Source: Streptomyces sp. NBC_01689
GTDB taxonomy: Bacteria; Actinomycetota; Actinomycetes; Streptomycetales; Streptomycetaceae
NCBI RefSeq assembly: GCF_036250675.1
Contig: NZ_CP109592.1
Span: forward strand, 7,936,001 to 8,000,000
Reading direction: 5' to 3'
Length of the DNA stretch: 64,000 nt
A program made the position numbers and the translations under genes. The notes beneath the pieces were generated by a model. The model had not been told where the DNA came from. It worked only from the letters and a program-made list of their open reading frames with translations, and ran no database searches. Below, in pieces: positions 36,056 through 44,558 of this stretch. Every line of letters starts with the position of its first letter. Within the stretch, counting starts at the first letter, position 1.

Positions 36056-37246
36056 ATGAACGCCACCGCCAGGGGGTCGCTGCTCGCGGCCCTCGCCTGT
36101 GTCCTCGTCGGCTGCTCCTTCACCGCCAACAGCGTCCTGGGCCACTACCCGTACGCGGACGGCCAGTTTCTGCGCTACGGCCTCGCCTGCGCGCTGCTGC
36201 TGACCCTGGTCGGCCGCGACGGCACGGCACCGCTGCGCCGGCTCACGGCCCGCCAGTGGGCCAGGCTCGCGCTGCTCGCGGCCGTGGGCATGGTCGGTTT
36301 CAACCTCGCCGTGCTCGCCGCCGAACGCACGGCGGAACCCGCGGTCCCGGGGGTCTTCGTCGGCTGCGCGCCGGTCGCCGTCGCCGTGGTCGTCCCCCTC
36401 ACCGAAGGGCGCCGTCCGCTGCGCCGGGTGCTGTACGGGGCCGCGCTCGTCGCGTTCGGCGCCTGCACCGTGCAGGGCTGGGGCCGTACCGACGGGACGG
36501 GCATCGTGTGGTCGGTGTGCGCGCTCGCCGGCGAGGTGGGGTTCGCGGTCCTCGCGGTGCCGGTGCTGCGCCCCCTGGGCCCGCGGCTGCTGTCGGCCAC
36601 CGTGTGCGGGGTGGCCGCGGCCGAGTCGGCGGCGGTCGCCGCCCTCACCGGCGGCGGTGGCGGGCCGCGCACGCCGACCGCGGCCGAGACCGCGGCACTC
36701 CTGTGGCAGGCGGTGGTGGTCACGGTCGTGGGCTTCGTGGCCTGGTACATGGGCATGCAGCGCATCGGCGCGGAGCGCGCCACGCTCTTCTCCGGCCTCA
36801 TCCCGGTCGCGGCGGCCTGGACCGCGCCGCTGGTCGGCACGGGCACGTACGGCGCCGCGCAGGCCGTCGGCAGCGTGCTGGTCGGTGCGGGGGTGGCCCT
36901 GGGGTCCGGGGCGGGGGTGCCCCGGGCCGGCAGACGCGCCCCGGGCGTCCGCGCGCCCTCCTCAGCGGCTGCCGTCGAGGATGACGCGGGCGACGAGCGC
37001 CGGGTCGTCGTTCATCGGGACGTGTCCGCAGCCGGGCAGCCGCACCAGCCGGGCCCGCGGGATGATCTGCTTGGCCCGGACCCCCTGACGGCGCACCAGC
37101 AGCCGGTCCCGGGTGCCCCAGGCCACGGTGACGGGCAGCCCCGGGACGTCGTCCGTGAACCGGACGGCGACACCGGCCCGCAGCGTCTCGGCGAATCCCT
37201 CGGCGTGGGCCAGCGCGAGGGTCTCGGCGACGACGGCCTCGGGTGA
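36056..37246 (+). CDS. EamA/DMT exporter with long read-through tail
   Basis: The frame gives 396 residues. Residues 1-290 are an EamA exporter with about ten membrane helices (ending SVLVGAGVALGSG). The last 95 residues are polar, charged and low complexity because the frame runs without a stop into the convergent hydrolase gene, overlapping it by 285 bp. This suggests a lost stop codon or a sequence error near 36920-36960. TAGCGT sits 7 nt before the ATG (leaderless), in the promoter shared with MocR, which probably regulates it. Confidence 0.75.
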   Translation: MNATARGSLLAALACVLVGCSFTANSVLGHYPYADGQFLRYGLACALLLTLVGRDGTAPLRRLTARQWARLALLAAVGMVGFNLAVLAAERTAEPAVPGVFVGCAPVAVAVVVPLTEGRRPLRRVLYGAALVAFGACTVQGWGRTDGTGIVWSVCALAGEVGFAVLAVPVLRPLGPRLLSATVCGVAAAESAAVAALTGGGGGPRTPTAAETAALLWQAVVVTVVGFVAWYMGMQRIGAERATLFSGLIPVAAAWTAPLVGTGTYGAAQAVGSVLVGAGVALGSGAGVPRAGRRAPGVRAPSSAAAVEDDAGDERRVVVHRDVSAAGQPHQPGPRDDLLGPDPLTAHQQPVPGAPGHGDGQPRDVVREPDGDTGPQRLGESLGVGQREGLGDDGLG

Positions 37247-37792
37247 ACGGCGGCCGGGCCGTGCGTAGATGGTGCTGGTGAGGGCGGCCCGCCCGGCGGC
37301 TGTGCGCGCGAGGCGCTCGACGGCGGGAAGCGGCAGGCGCCGCGCACCCTGCCGCATCGCCAGCAGGACCGCGAAGGCGTACCGGCGCTCGGCCGTCGTC
37401 CAGAAACCCGCGGGCGACAGCGCGGTGACGGACCGTACGAGCTTCTCGCGGCCCAGCTCCAGGGCCAGGAGCCCGCCCAGCGAATTCCCCGCCACATGCG
37501 GCCGGTCCAGCTCCAGCGCCTCGCACAGCGCGCCGAGCACCGGCACCACCGTGCCGAGATCGTGCGTGAGCCCGTCGGGCAGCGCGGGGGACGCGCCGAA
37601 ACCCGGCAGGTCGACGGCGATGACCTCGCGCTCGGCGGCCAGGATGTGGACGACCGGGTCCCAGGCCTGCCGGTGGTGGCCGATGCCGTGCAGCAGGAGC
37701 AGCGGTTCTCCGGAGCCCACGCGCGTGTAGGACATCGTCACGGTCCTGGGGCCGTTCGCGGAGGGGAGGTTGAAGGAGACCGTGGCGGACAT
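36962..37792 (-). CDS. Alpha/beta hydrolase
   Basis: 276 residues: oxyanion segment LLLHGIGHHRQAWD, DLPGFGAS, nucleophile serine in AGNSLGG, acid in WGTRDRLL and histidine in PGCGHVPMND. The motif order is complete, so it should be active; the substrate is open. GAGGAG lies close before the ATG. It is divergent from the ECF41 sigma gene, with an imperfect dyad in the 311-bp gap, and its 3' end is covered by the EamA read-through. Confidence 0.88.
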   Translation of the reverse strand: MSATVSFNLPSANGPRTVTMSYTRVGSGEPLLLLHGIGHHRQAWDPVVHILAAEREVIAVDLPGFGASPALPDGLTHDLGTVVPVLGALCEALELDRPHVAGNSLGGLLALELGREKLVRSVTALSPAGFWTTAERRYAFAVLLAMRQGARRLPLPAVERLARTAAGRAALTSTIYARPGRRSPEAVVAETLALAHAEGFAETLRAGVAVRFTDDVPGLPVTVAWGTRDRLLVRRQGVRAKQIIPRARLVRLPGCGHVPMNDDPALVARVILDGSR

Positions 37793-37835
37793 GATGCTGC
37801 TCCTCGTCTGAAGGCACGCTGCCGGGACCGATGTC

Positions 37836-37861
37836 GTAGACAGCTTGTCAGCAACTGCTAC
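37836..37861. promoter_or_regulatory. Imperfect dyad upstream of the hydrolase gene
   Basis: GTAGACAG (37836-37843) and CTGCTAC (37855-37861) with inner TTG/CAA pairing; the embedded GACA-GCT-TGTC (37839-37849) is a perfect short palindrome. It lies 44-69 nt before the hydrolase ATG and looks like a repressor operator. Confidence 0.35.
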
Positions 37862-38001
37862 CGACGGGTAGCCCCCGGTGGCCGGGAACCACGCGACGCA
37901 CCCGCGCCGGTCCGCCGCGCCGGCCCCCGCCTGCGCGCCTCAACTCCCCTCGGGGAGAAGCGGACAGGCCTCCCGCCGTACGGCACGGTACGGAACCCGC
38001 G

Positions 38002-38063
38002 CCGCCGGGCACGGAACCGTACCGCCGGGCGCGGAACCCGTACCGCCCGGTACAGGACCTGTG
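38002..38063. repeat. Degenerate 20-21-bp tandem repeats before the ECF41 sigma gene
   Basis: Three adjacent units beginning ccgccgggc or ccgcccggt (38002, 38022, 38043), with a partial fourth at 38064, in the non-coding gap before the sigma factor start. Confidence 0.5.
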
Positions 38064-38103
38064 CCGCCTGGACAGACGGGGAGGCGTCGGCTGGGATGGG
38101 GAC

Positions 38104-38988
38104 GTGACCACCGACACCGCGACCGAGGTCTTCGAAGAGCACCGTTCCGTCCTCATGGGCGTCGCCTACCGCATGCTCGGGCGGGTGGCGGACGCGGAGG
38201 ACGTCGTCCAGGAGGCCTGGCTCCGCTGGTCGGGCGCGGACCGCGGCGAGATCCGCGAACCGCGCGGCTATCTCGTGCGCGTCACGACCCGGCTCGCCAT
38301 CGACCGGCTGCGCCAGGTGCAGTCGCGCCACGAGGCGTACGTGGGCCCGTGGCTCCCCGAGCCGTACGTCACCGACTTCGGGGACGCCGTCGAGGACACC
38401 GCCGAGCGGGCCGTGCTCGCCGACTCCGTCTCGCTCGCCGTCCTCGTCGTCCTGGAGTCCCTGTCCCCGCTGGAACGCGCGGTGTTCGTGCTCAGGGAGG
38501 CCTTCGGCTTCCCGTACGCGGAGATCGCCGCGGTCCTGGACCGCGGCGAACCGGCGGTGCGGCAGCTCGCCACGCGGGCCCGCAAGCACGTCGGGGAGCG
38601 GCGCCCGCGCTACGAGGTGGACCCGGCCGAACGCCGTGACCTGACCGAACGGTTCCTCGCCGCGGCGGCGGAGGGTGACCTGGAGGGACTGATGTCCCTG
38701 CTGGCCCCGGACGTCCGGCTGGTCGGCGACAGCGGTGGCCTGTCCAAGGCGCCGCTGCGGGTCATCGAGTCGGCCGACAAGGTGGGCCGCTTCCTCCTCG
38801 GTGTCGCTCGGAAGGGCGCCGCCGGCCTCTCGTTCCGTCTTCTGGAGGTCAACGGCGGCGCGGCGGTGCTGGCCCTGTCCGGTTCCGAGCCCGACAGCGT
38901 CCTCCAACTCGACGTCGTGGACGGCCGGATCCGCTGCGTCTACATCGTGCGCAACCCCGAGAAGCTGGTGTCCCTGAGCGCCCGGTAG
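38104..38988 (+). CDS. ECF41-type RNA polymerase sigma factor
   Basis: 294 residues. Sigma region 2 (AYRMLGRVADAEDVVQEAWL) and region 4 (LREAFGFPYAEIAAVLDRGE) are joined by a linker with WLPEP (83-87). A SnoaL-like C-terminal domain follows and ends in NPEKL. These are the hallmarks of ECF41, in which the C-terminal domain modulates activity in place of an anti-sigma factor. The GTG has GGGATGGGG upstream. ECF41 factors often control an adjacent oxidoreductase or decarboxylase; here the only neighbour candidate is the divergent hydrolase. A terminator follows. Confidence 0.92.
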   Translation: MTTDTATEVFEEHRSVLMGVAYRMLGRVADAEDVVQEAWLRWSGADRGEIREPRGYLVRVTTRLAIDRLRQVQSRHEAYVGPWLPEPYVTDFGDAVEDTAERAVLADSVSLAVLVVLESLSPLERAVFVLREAFGFPYAEIAAVLDRGEPAVRQLATRARKHVGERRPRYEVDPAERRDLTERFLAAAAEGDLEGLMSLLAPDVRLVGDSGGLSKAPLRVIESADKVGRFLLGVARKGAAGLSFRLLEVNGGAAVLALSGSEPDSVLQLDVVDGRIRCVYIVRNPEKLVSLSAR

Positions 38989-39006
38989 CCACACGGTCCC
39001 CTATCA

Positions 39007-39043
39007 GCCGAAAGCCCCCGTTCCACGGACGGGGGCTTTCGGC
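39007..39043 (+). terminator. Rho-independent-type terminator after the sigma gene
   Basis: Perfect 15-bp arms (39007-39021 and 39029-39043, GCCGAAAGCCCCCGT and complement) around a 7-nt loop, 18 nt after the sigma stop codon. No long T-run, as usual in Streptomyces. Confidence 0.85.
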
Positions 39044-39126
39044 GTCATGTCGCGGACATCACCCGGCGCGAACGGTCCGTGAACGCTCCGCGCCGCCCGC
39101 CTACGCAATGCGTAAGGGATCGAGGA

Positions 39127-39161
39127 TTGGTCTTGACCAAGGGTGAGGCCGGCTTTATGGT
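39127..39161 (+). promoter_or_regulatory. GntR-gene promoter overlapped by a dre-like palindrome
   Basis: TTGACC (39133-39138) and TATGGT (39156-39161) with a 17-nt spacer make a near-consensus housekeeping promoter. The -35 lies in the palindrome TTGGTC-TT-GACCAA (39127-39140), which matches the DasR-type core TGGTCTAGACCA at all but one position. A GntR repressor bound here would block the promoter. Confidence 0.65.
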
Positions 39162-39237
39162 CGCAGGGATAGTGCAGGAACCTTTAATAAACAAGGGCGC
39201 TAAACGCCGCCGGGCCACGGCGATTGCGGAGGACAGG

Positions 39238-39999
39238 GTGGGGACCACGCAGTTGGAAACGGTGCCGGAACCGAAGTACTGGCATCTCAGGACGGTGCTC
39301 AGCGAGGCACTGGACTCCGAGTTCTCGGTGGGCGAGATCCTGCCCAACGAGCGGGACCTCGCGGCCAGGTTCGGGGTCGCCCGGGCCACCTTGCGCCAGG
39401 CACTCGAACAGCTCGAACTCGAAGGGCGTCTGCAGCGCCGCCGCGGGGTGGGCACCACCGTGGCACCGCCGCGCGTGGGCGTGGCCGTCGGTTCCGAGCA
39501 GCACGTGTGGCCGGGCGCGCCCGGCGACGCCTGGCAGCCCACGGACTGTGTGACGGCGGCTCCGCCCGCCGCGGTGGCCGACGCCCTGGAGACGGGCCAC
39601 GAGGTGCCGGTGCACACCGTCCGCCGCACCCGGGGCACGCACGGCCAGCCGGTCGCCGCCGAACTGCTGTACGTCCCGGCGGCCTCGGTGCCGGACCTGT
39701 CGGCGATAGACGCGCCCGCGGGGGCGGCACGGGCGCGTGCCGTGCTGCGCGAACTGCAGCGCCTCGACCTGGACGGACAGGACCGCGCCGTCGAGCTCGG
39801 CTCGGTCGGTGCGGACGACGCCAAGGAACTGGACCGGCTGCCCGGGGCACCCGTCCTCGTGGTCACGACCCGGTTCTACGCGCTCGGGCGCACCGCGGCG
39901 GTCTCCGTCGCCACGTACCGCGCCGACACCTGCCGGCTGACCTTCGGGGACTCCGGCGGCGTGGAGATCCACCACGACCCGGAGCGCCGGGCCTCCTGA
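39238..39999 (+). CDS. GntR-family regulator with UTRA domain (HutC type)
   Basis: 253 residues from the GTG at 39238, with GGAGG upstream. A winged helix fills the first 75 residues (NERDLAARFGVARATLRQAL), and a UTRA ligand domain follows (ETGHEVPVHTVRRTRG; LVVTTRFYALGRTAAVSVAT). HutC/DasR-type proteins are released from DNA by sugars or amino-acid derivatives. The promoter carries a dre-like palindrome, so autoregulation or DasR cross-control is likely. Codons upstream of the GTG in this frame belong to the leader, about 70 nt long. A terminator follows the gene. Confidence 0.88.
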   Translation: MGTTQLETVPEPKYWHLRTVLSEALDSEFSVGEILPNERDLAARFGVARATLRQALEQLELEGRLQRRRGVGTTVAPPRVGVAVGSEQHVWPGAPGDAWQPTDCVTAAPPAAVADALETGHEVPVHTVRRTRGTHGQPVAAELLYVPAASVPDLSAIDAPAGAARARAVLRELQRLDLDGQDRAVELGSVGADDAKELDRLPGAPVLVVTTRFYALGRTAAVSVATYRADTCRLTFGDSGGVEIHHDPERRAS

Positions 40000-40037
40000 C
40001 GTCCCGACGCTCACGGCGGGTCCTCCGCCGAGCCTTC

Positions 40038-40078
40038 ACCGTCGCGCGCCCCTCGGTACTCCGGGGGCGCGCGACGGT
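40038..40078 (+). terminator. Terminator after the GntR gene
   Basis: 15-bp perfect arms, ACCGTCGCGCGCCCC (40038-40052) and its complement (40064-40078), with an 11-nt loop and a short T tail. Confidence 0.8.
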
Positions 40079-40253
40079 TTCACCGACCGGTCGGCGCGCG
40101 AGGGCCCGTGGCACGACGAGGCGGGCCGAGTGTTCCGACGCGTCGGGCGGCGGCCGGTTCGCGTCGTGCGGAACGCGGCGGCGTACGGAACCTGTCGGGC
40201 GTTCCCGCCGCGCGCCCGTCCGCATCCGGCATCCGGCGTGCGCTACCCCGGCA

Positions 40254-40301
40254 CTCGGTGGCTCGGTGGCTCGGTGGCTCGGTGGCTCGGTGGCTCGGTG
40301 G
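40254..40301. repeat. Six perfect 8-bp tandem repeats
   Basis: CTCGGTGG repeated six times without change, in the 290 bp of otherwise empty DNA between the GntR terminator and the ROK stop codon. Slippage at such an array could vary copy number between strains. Confidence 0.85.
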
Positions 40302-40368
40302 ACGTCCCGTGCGGTCGACCGCGCCAGGGCGCTGCGGAGGGCCCCGCGGCGGGCGAGGCGGCCCGCCG

Positions 40369-41526
40369 TCAGCGGCGGGCCGTCACGGTTCCCTCCACCG
40401 CGAACAACTGCTCCTCGACATGGTCGAGAGCGAGCCGCAGCGCGCCCGTCGCGATGGCGGCCTCGCCCAGCAGCGAGAGCGTCACCTTGGGAGGACGCAG
40501 GCAGTAGCGGGCCAACTCCCGCTGCAGCGGCTCCAGTACGCCGTCCAGACCGGCCGCCCAGCCCCCGATCACGACGAGTTCGGGATCGAGCGCGAGGGCG
40601 AGGGCCGCCACGTCGTGCACGAGCCGCTGGATGAACCGGTCGACCGCCGCGCGGGCCCGCTGGTCGCCGCCCTTGGCGAGCGCGAAGACCTCGGCGACGG
40701 CCTGTTCGTCGAGCGGGTGCAGCGGCTCGTCCGTGGTCGACAGCAGCGCCTCGGGCGTCGCCTCGCTCCCCAGCAGGTGCAGCGCCCCGATCTCCCCGGC
40801 CGCGCCCCCGTAACCCCGGTGCAGCCGCCCGCCGATCAGTGAACCGGCGCCGGGGCTCAGCCCGGCCAGCACGAACACCACGTCGTCCGACTCGGTGGCC
40901 GAACCCTTCCAGTGCTCGGCCACCGCCGCCGCGTTGGCGTCGTTCTCCACCAGCACCGGGCACTTGAAGGAACGGCTCAGCCGCTCGCCCAGCCGCAGCC
41001 CCGTCCAGTCCGGCAACGCGGTGCCCAGCCGTACGGTGCCGTCCGCCTCGACGATCCCGGGGCTTCCGACGCCCACCGCGCGCAGGGAGCTGCGGGCGAC
41101 CCCGGCCCGGCGCAGCAGCTCGGCGACCGCCGTCCGCAGCCGGTCGAGCCGCTCGTCGGCCGGTGCCGTCTCGTCGACCTCCTTGGAGAGTCCGCCCAGT
41201 ACCCGCCCGTCCAGGTCGGCCAGGAGCACCGCGACCCGGTGCGGGCCGATCTCCAGCCCCAGCAGATGTCCCGCCTCGGCCCGGAACCTGAACCGGCGTG
41301 CCGGGCGGCCCTGGCGCCGGGCGGCGCCCTCCTCGGCCGCCTTCTCGACGACGAGTCCGGCCTCGATCAGCCCTTCGACGACGCCCTCGACCGTCGGCCG
41401 CGACAGTCCGGTCACCCGGGTCACCTCGGTGAGCGTCGCGCAGTCCGTGGCCCGCAGCGCGTGCAGCACCACCGCGGAATTGATCCTTCGCAGCAGAGAA
41501 GGGTCCCCGCCGGTCAGCCGCCCCAA
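40369..41526 (-). CDS. ROK-family transcriptional regulator
   Basis: 385 residues: an N-terminal winged helix (TLTEVTRVTGLSRPTVEGVV) and a ROK sugar-kinase-like domain (LLGLEIGPHRVAVLLADLDG; VENDANAAAVAEHW; GYGGAAGEIGALHL). The Cys-rich zinc motif of ROK kinases (CxCGxxGCxE) is missing after the EIGALH segment, so it is likely a sugar-sensing repressor without kinase activity or with weakened structure. Targets unknown; the neighbouring two-component system reads in the same direction upstream. Confidence 0.88.
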   Translation of the reverse strand: MGRLTGGDPSLLRRINSAVVLHALRATDCATLTEVTRVTGLSRPTVEGVVEGLIEAGLVVEKAAEEGAARRQGRPARRFRFRAEAGHLLGLEIGPHRVAVLLADLDGRVLGGLSKEVDETAPADERLDRLRTAVAELLRRAGVARSSLRAVGVGSPGIVEADGTVRLGTALPDWTGLRLGERLSRSFKCPVLVENDANAAAVAEHWKGSATESDDVVFVLAGLSPGAGSLIGGRLHRGYGGAAGEIGALHLLGSEATPEALLSTTDEPLHPLDEQAVAEVFALAKGGDQRARAAVDRFIQRLVHDVAALALALDPELVVIGGWAAGLDGVLEPLQRELARYCLRPPKVTLSLLGEAAIATGALRLALDHVEEQLFAVEGTVTARR

Positions 41527-41624
41527 CGTCCGTCCTCCCAGCTAGCGCGCGTGTTGGCCGGATCGTACTCGGCGCGGAGCGCTCCGGCGAGGGCCGGGGA
41601 CCTTTCGCCTCCGGCGGGTCGTTC

Positions 41625-42287
41625 TCAGCCCGGGGCGACGAACCCCGACTCGTACGCCGCGATCACCGCCTGAGTGCGGTCCCGGGCGCCCAGTTTCGCC
41701 AGGACGGCACTGACATGCGACTTCACCGTCTCGGTGCCGACGACCAGCCGTGCCGCGATCTCGGCGTTCGACAGCCCGCGTGCCATCAGGCGCAGGACGT
41801 CCGCCTCCCGTTCGGTCAGCGCGGCTCGTTCCATCGCCTTCCGTGCCGCGGGACTTGCCGTGCCGTTGCCGTAGGAGGCCGCCAACTGCCGCACGGAGGA
41901 GGGGAAGAGCAGTGACTCGCCCTCCGCCACCAGTCGTACGGCGTGCACGATCTCGGCCGGCCGCGCCCGCTTCAGCAGTAAACCGTCGGCGCCCGCGCGC
42001 AGCGCCTCGTAGACGTACTCGTCGTTCTCGAACGTCGTCACCACCAGGATCTTCGGGGGGTCCTCGACGGTCCGCAGCACCGCGCGGGTGGCCTCGATGC
42101 CGTCCATCAGCGGCATCCGGACGTCCATGGCGACGACGTCCGGCCGCAGCCGCCGCACCAGCGGAATCACCGCGGCACCGTCCGCCGCCTCTCCGACGAC
42201 CTCGATGTCCGGCTGGGACTCCAGGACGACGCGCAGCCCGGCCCGTACGAGGGGTTCGTCGTCGACGAGCAGAACGGTGACCGGCAT
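41625..42287 (-). CDS. NarL/FixJ-type response regulator
   Basis: 220 residues from the ATG at 42287. The receiver domain has D10/E11, phospho-acceptor D55 ([10 protein letters not shown]) and the lysine in LLLKRARP; the C-terminal LuxR HTH reads [26 protein letters not shown] at 42299-42294 lies 6 nt before the ATG, so the gene can be leaderless. Its kinase partner lies just upstream on the same strand; together they likely sense an envelope or membrane signal and control the divergent ABC exporter. Confidence 0.92.
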   Translation of the reverse strand: MPVTVLLVDDEPLVRAGLRVVLESQPDIEVVGEAADGAAVIPLVRRLRPDVVAMDVRMPLMDGIEATRAVLRTVEDPPKILVVTTFENDEYVYEALRAGADGLLLKRARPAEIVHAVRLVAEGESLLFPSSVRQLAASYGNGTASPAARKAMERAALTEREADVLRLMARGLSNAEIAARLVVGTETVKSHVSAVLAKLGARDRTQAVIAAYESGFVAPG

Positions 42288-42364
42288 CGGCCCAGCGTAG
42301 ATCACGCCCCACGGACCGTCGGAGCCGTCGCCGCGAGGGGCCGGCGGGCGGTGCCCGGCGCGGA

Positions 42365-43513
42365 TCAGCGCAACGGCAGGTCCACGCGCACCTGCCAGTC
42401 ACCCTCGTCGGGTCCGGTCCGCGCCCGGCCGCCGAGCAGTGCCGCCCGCTCCCGTATCCCGCGCAGTCCGCTGCCCCGGCCGGGCCCCGGCACGTCCCCG
42501 CGCAGCGGACTGCGGACCTCCAGACCGAGGCTGCCGCCGTCCACCGCGATGCGCACCCGGACCGGCACCCCGCCCGCGTGCCGCAGCACGTTGGTGAGGG
42601 ACTCCTGCAGGATGCGGTATCCCTCGCGGGACACCGGCCCCGGAACGGAGTCCAGCGGACCGGTCATCTCGGCGTCGACCTCCGCCCCCGACGCGCGCGC
42701 CGAGTCCAGGAGCCGGCCCGCCTCGGTCAGCGTCGGTCTGCCGCTCGCCGGGCGTCCCGGCTCGCGCAGGACGGCCAGCACCCGTTCCAGATCCTCCAGG
42801 GCGGCCCGGCCGGTGTCCTCGATGGCACCGAGGGCCCGGTCGGTGAACGCGGGGTCGCCGGCGGCCCGCGCGGCACCCGCCTGCACCACCGCCACCGTCA
42901 GCGCGTGGCCGATCGAGTCGTGCAGTTCACGGGCGATGCGAGTGCGCTCCAGAAGCTGTTCGGTGCGCTCCTCGAGGGCGGTCAGCCGCTCGGCGGGGGA
43001 CGGGCCGAGCAGCCGGCGCGCGACGGCGGTGGTCAGCTCACCGAGGCCGACCACGCCCCCGTAGAGGACGAGCAGGGGCAGCGGGGCGAGGAGCGCGTAC
43101 GCCCAGTGCGGAGCGGCCACCGACACGATCGGGCCGTCCACCGGGCCCCAGGCCGCCCTGAGCACGTCGACGGTGGTCATCGGCGCCCAGACGGTGAGCA
43201 CGCAGGCCGCCGCGCCCAGCGCCATCCGCGCCTCCAGCCACAGCACGGTCCGCCCCCGGTCCCGCCAGGTGGCCGAGGGCGTGACCGAGATCGCGGTGTC
43301 CTCGCTGTCGCGCGCCAGCATGTGGCGGGCCTGCACCCCCTCGCCGCGCCGCACCGCCGGGATCAGCCCCACCGGGACCAGCAGCGCCGCGGGCACCCAG
43401 GGCTTCGACATGTCGATGAACAGCCACACGCTGACGAACAGCATGGGCACCCACAGATGCAGCAGGCGCGTGTACGTCGTCCCCCGGAGCAGCGGGCGCA
43501 TAAGGCGGGCCAT
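42365..43513 (-). CDS. Sensor histidine kinase, NarL-partner (HisKA_3) type
   Basis: 382 residues from the ATG at 43513. Several N-terminal membrane helices ([44 protein letters not shown]) are followed by the dimerisation helix with the phospho-histidine in [14 protein letters not shown] and an HATPase domain ([16 protein letters not shown]). No extracellular sensor domain is evident, as in DesK-type kinases that sense membrane state. Paired with the response regulator downstream and divergent from an ABC exporter. Confidence 0.9.
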   Translation of the reverse strand: MARLMRPLLRGTTYTRLLHLWVPMLFVSVWLFIDMSKPWVPAALLVPVGLIPAVRRGEGVQARHMLARDSEDTAISVTPSATWRDRGRTVLWLEARMALGAAACVLTVWAPMTTVDVLRAAWGPVDGPIVSVAAPHWAYALLAPLPLLVLYGGVVGLGELTTAVARRLLGPSPAERLTALEERTEQLLERTRIARELHDSIGHALTVAVVQAGAARAAGDPAFTDRALGAIEDTGRAALEDLERVLAVLREPGRPASGRPTLTEAGRLLDSARASGAEVDAEMTGPLDSVPGPVSREGYRILQESLTNVLRHAGGVPVRVRIAVDGGSLGLEVRSPLRGDVPGPGRGSGLRGIRERAALLGGRARTGPDEGDWQVRVDLPLR

Positions 43514-43621
43514 CGGGTCATCGTGCCAGTCCGTCCCACCGGCCGGCCTCCCCCGGGCGGGGGAGACGATCTCCACCCGCGGGGGAGGCGGCCACCGGCC
43601 TGCCACGGCCAGGCTGGGCCC

Positions 43622-44557
43622 ATGACCAGCATCGACGTGCACGACCTGACCAAGGAGTACGGCGGCAGACGCGCCGTGGACCACCTCACCTTCCGTGTTC
43701 TCCCGGGCCGCGTCACCGGATTCCTCGGACCCAACGGCGCCGGGAAGTCCACCACCATGCGGCTCGTCCTGGGCCTGGACCGGCCCACCTCCGGGAGCGC
43801 CCGCGTCGGAGGCCGCGCGTACGCCTCCCTCGGTGAGCCGCTGCGGCACGTGGGCGCCCTGCTCGACGCGCAGGCTCCGCACGGGTCGCGGACCGCCCGC
43901 GACCATCTGCGCGTGCTCGCCGCGAGCAACCGGGTCCCCGAACGCCGCGTGGACCAGGTCCTCGAGGAGGCCGGGCTCGCGTCCGTCGCGCGGAACCGGG
44001 TGAGGACGTACTCCCTGGGCATGCGCCAGCGGCTGGGCATCGCCGCCGCGCTGCTCGGCGACCCGCCCGTGATCCTGCTCGACGAACCCTCCAACGGCCT
44101 CGACCCCGAAGGGATCGTCTGGATGCGGGAGTTGCTGCGCGAGCTGGCACGACAGGGCCGTACGGTCCTGGTCTCCAGCCACCTGATGAACGAGACCGCG
44201 TCCTTCGCCGACCACCTCGTCGTCCTCGGCCGCGGCCGGCTCCTCGCCGACATGCCCCTGCGGGCGTTCGTCGACGCGCGGGTGCGGCCGAGGGTGCGGG
44301 TGCGCACCACGCGGGGCGACGCCCTGGGCGACCTGTTCACCCGGCACGGCATCGAGGCCGCCCGGGGCGCGGACGGAGGCTGGACCGTGCTCGGCGCCCG
44401 CGTGGAGGACATCGGGCGTCTCGCGGCGGGCGCCCGGCTGCCGATCCTCGAACTGGCCGCGGAGGAGGCGACGTTGGAGCAGGCGTACCTGGATCTGACG
44501 CGCGACGAGACCGAGTTCGCCGGCACGCCGGCCCCGATCCGGCCCCAGGAGGCCTGA
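43622..44557 (+). CDS. ABC transporter ATP-binding protein
   Basis: 311 residues. Walker A GPNGAGKST, signature YSLGMRQ, Walker B VILLDEPSNGLDPEG, and the switch histidine in SSHLMNE are complete. The C-terminal extension is of the bacitracin/drug-exporter type. CAGGCT lies 6 nt before the ATG. The permease gene follows one base after the stop. Likely under control of the divergent two-component system. Confidence 0.93.
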   Translation: MTSIDVHDLTKEYGGRRAVDHLTFRVLPGRVTGFLGPNGAGKSTTMRLVLGLDRPTSGSARVGGRAYASLGEPLRHVGALLDAQAPHGSRTARDHLRVLAASNRVPERRVDQVLEEAGLASVARNRVRTYSLGMRQRLGIAAALLGDPPVILLDEPSNGLDPEGIVWMRELLRELARQGRTVLVSSHLMNETASFADHLVVLGRGRLLADMPLRAFVDARVRPRVRVRTTRGDALGDLFTRHGIEAARGADGGWTVLGARVEDIGRLAAGARLPILELAAEEATLEQAYLDLTRDETEFAGTPAPIRPQEA

Positions 44558-44558
44558 C

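Noticed and set aside
40254..40301. CRISPR-like array
   Set aside because: Units are only 8 bp with no spacers; a simple tandem repeat.
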